Of a DNA stretch of 6,658 nt, positions 5,845 through 6,658 are shown piece after piece; the first letter of the stretch is position 1; each line of letters starts with the position of its first letter. The translations under genes were made by a program, and so were the position numbers. The DNA is taken from positions 1 through 6,658 of the forward strand of contig CALJCU010000513.1 in assembly GCA_938023885.1 (NCBI GenBank). The letters run 5' to 3'. The notes beneath the pieces were generated by a model. That model saw only the letters and a list, made by a program, of their open reading frames with translations, searched no databases and was not told where the DNA came from. Source of the stretch: an uncultured Prevotella sp. (GTDB lineage: Bacteria > Bacteroidota > Bacteroidia > Bacteroidales > Bacteroidaceae).

Positions 5845-6658
5845 TTAGTCTATTTCCTCATCAGCCTCATAGCCTCCCATCTCCCGGATGGCATTCTTCA
5901 GCATGACATACTGGTCGAAGAGGTTATTGACAGCCACCTCTCCCTTCGTGTAGTCGTGCATGGGACTCTTGAGGAAGAAGCTCAGGAACCGCTGGATGCC
6001 ATAACGGCCTGCGCGTACAGCGAGATCGCTGAGCAGGGTGAGGTCGAGGAGCAGTGGCGCGGCGAGGATGGAGTCACGGCAGAGGAAGTTGATCTTGATC
6101 TGCATGGGATAGCCCATCCAGCCGAAGATGTCGATATTGTCCCAGCCTTCCTTGTTATCGTTGCGCGGCGGGTAATAGTTGATGCGTACCTTATGATAGA
6201 TATTGCCATAGAGGTCGGGCTGGTCTTCCTTACGCAGGATGGTCTCTAAGGTAGAGAGCTTCGATACCTCCTTGGTATGGAAATTGGCAGGTTCATCAAG
6301 GACAAGACCATCGCGATTACCCAAAATGTTGGTAGAGAACCAGCCACTCAACCCCAAGCAACGTGTGCCAATGATTGGAGCAAAACCTGATTTCACGAGG
6401 GTCTGACCTGTTTTGAAGTCTTTGCCTGCAATCGGCATCTTAGTTTGTTCGGCCAATTCCCACATAGCAGGAATGTCAACGGTGGTGTTCGGAGCGCCCA
6501 TGATGAACGGACAACCTTCCGTCAGAGCGGCATAGGCATAGCACATCGACGGAGCAATATGGCTGCGGTCATCAGCTTTCATGGCTGCCTCGAGCTTGGC
6601 AAGGGTGCCGTGGTACTGCTTGTCATAGGGCACATAGATCTCCGTGGAGGCCGCCCAG
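5845..6658 (-). CDS. ino1: Inositol-3-phosphate synthase (myo-inositol-1-phosphate synthase), 5' end beyond window
   Basis: The C-terminal 270 residues of a NAD-dependent cytosolic enzyme that converts glucose 6-phosphate to 1D-myo-inositol 3-phosphate. The gene reads leftward and enters from the right edge: the codons before 6633 remain open and encode WAASTEIYVPYD, so the GTG at 6633 is internal. Family blocks appear in order: KDFKTGQTLVKSGFAP, then SGWFSTNILGNRDGLVL (the NHLGNNDG motif), then NFHTKEVSKLS (the RSKEISKS motif), then INFLCRDSILAAPLLLDLTLLSDL (matching the CEDSLLAAPIILDLVLL block). The acidic tail EADEEID ends at TAA (5847-5845). Whole enzymes of this type are about 430 residues, so roughly 160, including most of the NAD-binding fold, lie outside. 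In Bacteroidota the product supplies inositol phospho- and sphingolipids. The stop is followed by a convergent gene, so no partner lies downstream in the same operon. Confidence 0.92.
   Translation of the reverse strand, partial: WAASTEIYVPYDKQYHGTLAKLEAAMKADDRSHIAPSMCYAYAALTEGCPFIMGAPNTTVDIPAMWELAEQTKMPIAGKDFKTGQTLVKSGFAPIIGTRCLGLSGWFSTNILGNRDGLVLDEPANFHTKEVSKLSTLETILRKEDQPDLYGNIYHKVRINYYPPRNDNKEGWDNIDIFGWMGYPMQIKINFLCRDSILAAPLLLDLTLLSDLAVRAGRYGIQRFLSFFLKSPMHDYTKGEVAVNNLFDQYVMLKNAIREMGGYEADEEID

Noticed and set aside
6631..6633. GTG as the start of the inositol-phosphate synthase gene
   Set aside because: The frame stays open to the window edge and the preceding codons (WAASTEIY) continue the family pattern, so the real start lies outside.

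Overview
The window looks like chromosomal DNA of a Bacteroidota bacterium, probably of the Prevotellaceae. The support is indirect. The proteins resemble Bacteroidales families: a TonB-dependent receptor, a DUF5020-like outer-membrane protein, a long type II NADH dehydrogenase with the FPPLIYQVASAGLEP block, and an inositol-phosphate synthase. Starts lack Shine-Dalgarno sites and have A/T-rich leaders. One clear Bacteroidota -7 promoter element (TAnnTTTGC) is present. No rRNA, tRNA, CRISPR array, integrase or insertion sequence was seen.

Layout. Positions 1-143 hold the C-terminal end of a membrane protein that I read as NarI, the cytochrome b subunit of respiratory nitrate reductase. Two histidines spaced 18 residues apart match the haem ligands of that family. 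After 23 bases comes a 659-residue TonB-dependent receptor (167-2146). A 58-base gap containing three copies of a ~17-nt repeat leads to a TraB/GumN (TIKI)-like secreted protein (2205-3062) whose usual GxxH motifs look lost. This overlaps by one base (TAATG) with a small THEP1-like P-loop NTPase (3062-3547). A 67-base gap with a hairpin and a weak promoter candidate precedes a type II NADH:quinone oxidoreductase (3615-4928). A probable terminator and a good Bacteroidota promoter follow, then a DUF5020/Tsx-like outer-membrane protein (5027-5773). A strong hairpin separates it from a convergent, 5'-truncated myo-inositol-1-phosphate synthase gene on the minus strand (5845-6658).

How the parts may work together. 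NDH-2 would pass electrons from NADH to menaquinone, and NarGHI would oxidise menaquinol with nitrate, so the two ends of the first block could form a short respiratory chain. The three genes between them (outer-membrane transporter, secreted TIKI-like protein, cytosolic NTPase) look like a compact uptake-and-handling cassette, perhaps for a metal or cofactor. The substrate cannot be read from the sequence. The last two genes appear to be separate transcription units; the inositol gene would feed inositol-containing lipids.
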